DNA from: CAVTQY01 sp963736975
GTDB taxonomy: Bacteria > Pseudomonadota > Alphaproteobacteria > Acetobacterales > Acetobacteraceae
NCBI GenBank assembly: GCA_963736975.1
Contig: CAVTQY010000001.1
Coordinates: 1,426,001-1,490,000 of the forward strand
DNA length: 64,000 nucleotides
Direction: 5' to 3'
Positions 61,486 through 64,000 of the stretch are shown in pieces. The translations under genes and the position numbers were made by a program. How positions within the stretch are numbered: position 1 is the stretch's first letter; each line of letters opens with the position of its first letter. Under the pieces are notes generated by a model, which was not told the DNA's origin, did no database searches, and saw only the letters and a list, made by a program, of their open reading frames with translations.

Positions 61486-63015
61486 ATGCAGAACTTGATC
61501 CGACCCGGGAACGCTTGGTTCGCCCGCTACTTCGTGCCGAAGGATCGTTGGGCCGACGCAGGACGGGCCACTGACGCCGCTGGCGGTATCAAGCGGGAGG
61601 TCGTGCGTACCCTTGCGACCACTGACAGGGCGCTTGCGAAGCGGCGTCTTGCGAAGGCGCTGGGGGCCATTGAAGCGGAGCTTGACGTGCGCCTCCAGGT
61701 GGCCGGACTGCCGCCCCTGACTGACTGGACCGCTGATTGGCCATCTCGCGTCAGGGCGCTGCGTGCCACCCTTCAGGGCGCGGACGACACCACGGCTGTC
61801 GTCAGTGAATGCATCGTAGAGGATGGCGAGTTGGTCGAGATCGGCCCTACCGAGCGCGACCTCATGGTCCAGCAGGTCGGTGTGGAGGCGGAATGCCTGG
61901 AGCAGGTTCGCGGCTACGCTGCCGCTAAAACGTTCTTCGAGGCTGTCACGACAGAGAACCTTACGCTGCGCGAAGGGCTGGACACGTGGTTGGCTGAAGC
62001 GTCCCGGGGGATCACCCAGAAGACCGCTCAGGGGCACCGCAAGGTATTCGCCGATCTCGACAGGTGGCTGCGCGACAATCACAACGGTTCCATCGACACG
62101 CTGACGCTCTCTGGCATCTCCCGCCGCATCGCAGGCGAGTTCATCGCCTACCGCCGCAGCAGGGTGTCAGCCGACGCTGTGAAGCGCGAAGCGTCTGCGC
62201 CTATGGGACTGTGGCGTTGGGCTGTCCGGCGCGGCCATATAGAGATCAATCCCTGGACGGATCAGACCGCCGGTCTGTCTCGTGATCGTCGGAAGGACGA
62301 TGACGCCAAGCGCGCCTTCTCCGCTGTTGAGCTTGTCTCCCTACTCCGCGCAACAGGCGGCGCCTGGGCCCCCAACGGTGGCGGGTATGGCGCGACCCTC
62401 TGGGATGCTGTCCGGCTTGCTCTGCTGACCGGCTTGCGCGCGCGGGAGTTGGCGGACCTTCGCGTCTGCGATCTTACCGCGGACAAGACGGTGATCCGCG
62501 TCCGTCACGGGAAGACGGCGAACGCTTCCCGGCACGTTCCCCTACCGCAGGGTGCGCAAGAGGTCCTGAAGCTGCGTCTGAGGGACCTGCCAGACACCTC
62601 ACCCGACGCACCGCTCTGGCCTGAATTGCCTGTCCTGACGCTCACCGGCAGCCGCGGGAACAAGCTGTCGGATCGGTTCCGTATGGCCCGCGAGCGTATC
62701 CTGCCCGGTGTGCAAGGCGTGGACTTCCACTCTCTGCGACGGTCCTACGCCACCGCGCTGGAGGCCGCGATGCACGCTCAGGGGCGTATCAACCCGACCA
62801 CCATAGCGACCCTCATGGGGCACCAGAGGGGGACTCTGGCGCTGGACCGTTACTCGGCTGGTGCCGCGCTGGACGTGCTCCGGCGCGCTGTTGAGGATGT
62901 AGAGGCGTTGGGATTTGCCCCAGAGGTCCGGCAGGTGCTGTCTGAGACGATGCAGCAGCGCCCGCGCATGGGGCGTTTCGCCCCAGTGAACGTCCATACC
63001 GTTGCACGTCCATAA
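61486..63015 (+). CDS. Tyrosine recombinase / phage-type integrase
   Basis: 509 aa. N-terminal SAM-like arm and core-binding region, then the catalytic domain: Arg in LLTGLRARELADLR, Lys in VRHGKTANASRHVP, His-x-x-Arg in VDFHSLRRSYATAL, His in TLMGHQRGTLALDRY with the Tyr nucleophile at the end. It integrates and excises an element at the tRNA-Arg just upstream. The DUF6538-like N-terminus (PGNAWFARYFVPKDRW) is typical of island integrases. Confidence 0.95.
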   Translation: MQNLIRPGNAWFARYFVPKDRWADAGRATDAAGGIKREVVRTLATTDRALAKRRLAKALGAIEAELDVRLQVAGLPPLTDWTADWPSRVRALRATLQGADDTTAVVSECIVEDGELVEIGPTERDLMVQQVGVEAECLEQVRGYAAAKTFFEAVTTENLTLREGLDTWLAEASRGITQKTAQGHRKVFADLDRWLRDNHNGSIDTLTLSGISRRIAGEFIAYRRSRVSADAVKREASAPMGLWRWAVRRGHIEINPWTDQTAGLSRDRRKDDDAKRAFSAVELVSLLRATGGAWAPNGGGYGATLWDAVRLALLTGLRARELADLRVCDLTADKTVIRVRHGKTANASRHVPLPQGAQEVLKLRLRDLPDTSPDAPLWPELPVLTLTGSRGNKLSDRFRMARERILPGVQGVDFHSLRRSYATALEAAMHAQGRINPTTIATLMGHQRGTLALDRYSAGAALDVLRRAVEDVEALGFAPEVRQVLSETMQQRPRMGRFAPVNVHTVARP

Positions 63016-63075
63016 AGCCGTTTCGTTCTGCTCCCGACTGAATTACCATCGGGGACGGAACGGAGGGACGGTTGC

Positions 63076-63402
63076 GTGTGCCCCATCATCATTGTTGCCC
63101 TGGGAGGTTTCATGTCGTGCGCCAGCGGCACCCCAGCACCAAACATGACCCCGGCCGACATGGCGCACCAATACACGGTCATTGAGGAAGGAAGCCGAAA
63201 TGGGTTCTGCGTGGCGGGCACGACGATGAACCAAGCCTATGACGTGGAGTTTGGTTATGTCAGGGCTTTCCTAAAGGCACACGCTGAGCCGTGCATCCCG
63301 GCTGCCTGTGCGGAGCCCCGCAACCTGCTCAAGGGCGAGGTGTCGGGGTGGTGGCACGCGATGCAGTATGGCCTGGACCACCCGCTTGCTCCGTGTCCCT
63401 GA
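63076..63402 (+). CDS. Hypothetical small protein, possible lipoprotein
   Basis: 108 aa from GTG 63076 with GGAGGG upstream. Hydrophobic leader CPIIIVALGGFMSC ends at a Cys that could be a lipobox. The mature part GYVRAFLKAHAEPCIPAACA is Cys-containing. Phage/island-style hypothetical, behind the integrase. Confidence 0.6.
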   Translation: MCPIIIVALGGFMSCASGTPAPNMTPADMAHQYTVIEEGSRNGFCVAGTTMNQAYDVEFGYVRAFLKAHAEPCIPAACAEPRNLLKGEVSGWWHAMQYGLDHPLAPCP

Positions 63403-63426
63403 GCAGCGATCCGACGAATGGACGCG

Positions 63427-63997
63427 CTACGCGGGCCGCGCAATAGCCCCAGTCGCAAGCTTGTCAGCCCGCCCATTCAGGGCATCGCTTCCGTGCCCCT
63501 TCACATACCGATAGCTGACCGGGCTGACCCGCTGGGCGACCAGACTGTCAATCTGCTGGCATAGGGCGCGGATCGTTGGGTCATTCCGCTTGAACCCCTT
63601 CACCAGCCAACCAATTGATCACCAGGGGCTGGTCTACAGGCGTTCGTTCAATCGCTTCGCGGATCGCCCGAAGCTCCATTCTGTTGTTCTTGGTCGGGCC
63701 GGGGTCATAGCCGCAGTGCTCACTGACGACTACATTGTCCTGACTGAACACGACAGCCCAGCCACCGGGACCGGGGTTACCGGAGCAAGCGCCATCAGTG
63801 TGGGCGGTCAGCGGAGCGTTGGGGTCAAGGGCGACGACATCGGTAGGAGCGATGTCATCCGACGTGGCAGTGGGAGAAGCGGCAGCAACTGCGCCAGCAG
63901 GAGCCTGCCAGCCAGCTTCAACCAGAGCCGACAGGGCTGCTTCAGCCTGGGCAGCAGTGCAGCCGGTGTGAGCGACGATGATGTCTGTTGGTGTCAT
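63427..63997 (-). pseudogene. RNase H1-type gene with deletion of the active-site segment
   Basis: The N-terminal about 60 aa are a helical extension. RNase H begins at LTAHTDGACSGNPGPGGWAV and continues through NNRMELRAIREAIERTPVDQ (first Asp and Glu of the catalytic set). After QPLVI the expected TDSxYV segment, holding the third catalytic Asp, is missing and the frame changes. The next frame gives GWLVKGFKRNDPTIRALCQQ, VSYRYVKGHGSDALNGRADK and a TAG at 63427-63429, the family's C-terminus. A deletion of about 20 nt explains it. In-frame product stops early at AEGVQAE-type residues near 63581. Confidence 0.75.
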
Positions 63998-64000
63998 GAC

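Noticed and set aside
1..64000. CRISPR arrays, rRNA genes, transposase genes
   Set aside because: I saw no regularly spaced repeats, no rRNA sequence and no transposase motifs on either strand.

Overview
The window is GC-rich, densely packed chromosomal DNA with ATGA-type gene overlaps. It carries conserved alphaproteobacterial gene strings: def-fmt-truA, rplU-rpmA, a YceD/DUF177 gene followed by rpmF-plsX-fabH, and Hsp20 next to a DUF1150 gene. CarD, CspA and intergenic palindromes fit the same picture. The best inference is an alphaproteobacterium of the Rhodospirillales, probably Acetobacteraceae; the species cannot be read from this sequence.

Layout. 1-8.7 kb is a catabolic and uptake block: a molybdenum hydroxylase cut by the window edge, both subunits of a Rieske ring-hydroxylating oxygenase, an ABM-fold protein, a two-gene FAD oxidoreductase pair and a polar amino-acid ABC transporter. 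8.8-14.8 kb holds bacterioferritin, a 14-repeat TPR protein, a dimethylglycine-dehydrogenase-like FAD/GcvT protein, an iron-containing alcohol dehydrogenase and an AAC(6')-like acetyltransferase. 14.8-17 kb has small regulators (CspA, CarD) and hypotheticals. 17.1-19 kb is a foreign, less GC-rich insert: a tRNA-Gly 3'-half fragment fused to a PAS-gene remnant, then a tight three-gene HNH nuclease / unknown protein / minimal nucleotidyltransferase operon with a terminator. This is the best candidate here for an undescribed defence or conflict system.

19.4-27.8 kb holds cell-wall hydrolases, Mn-catalase, anmK, tyrS, DUF1150 and Hsp20. 28-34.3 kb holds def-fmt-truA, a GYD protein, a LysE exporter, a dihydroorotate-dehydrogenase-like enzyme and RidA, with decayed gene fragments in the gaps, including a RES/DUF2384 toxin-antitoxin remnant. 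34.3-38.7 kb holds an orphan sugar-type ABC permease, a pseudouridine synthase, rpmA, rplU and a thiolase/OB-fold pair. 38.7-44.2 kb holds a Phd/PIN toxin-antitoxin pair, ACC deaminase, a sulfatase, cysS and a TrmJ-like methyltransferase. 44.2-53 kb holds an ExeA-like ATPase with envelope partners, a double glycosyltransferase, three CoA-transferase genes and a dienelactone hydrolase. 53-57 kb carries bamE, a cytochrome bc1 assembly chaperone and the fatty-acid/phospholipid operon. 57-60.6 kb has a BKACE enzyme, an AI-2E-family permease and a secreted protein. At 61.3 kb a tRNA-Arg(CCU) is followed at once by a tyrosine integrase, a small putative lipoprotein and a broken RNase H: the left edge of a genomic island that runs past the window.

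Sequence quality matters for every reader of this entry. At least six genes are split by what looks like one extra base each, two of them core genes (fmt, plsX), and protein similarity resumes immediately in the next frame. I read most of these as consensus errors rather than real pseudogenes, in contrast to the decayed fragments between genes.
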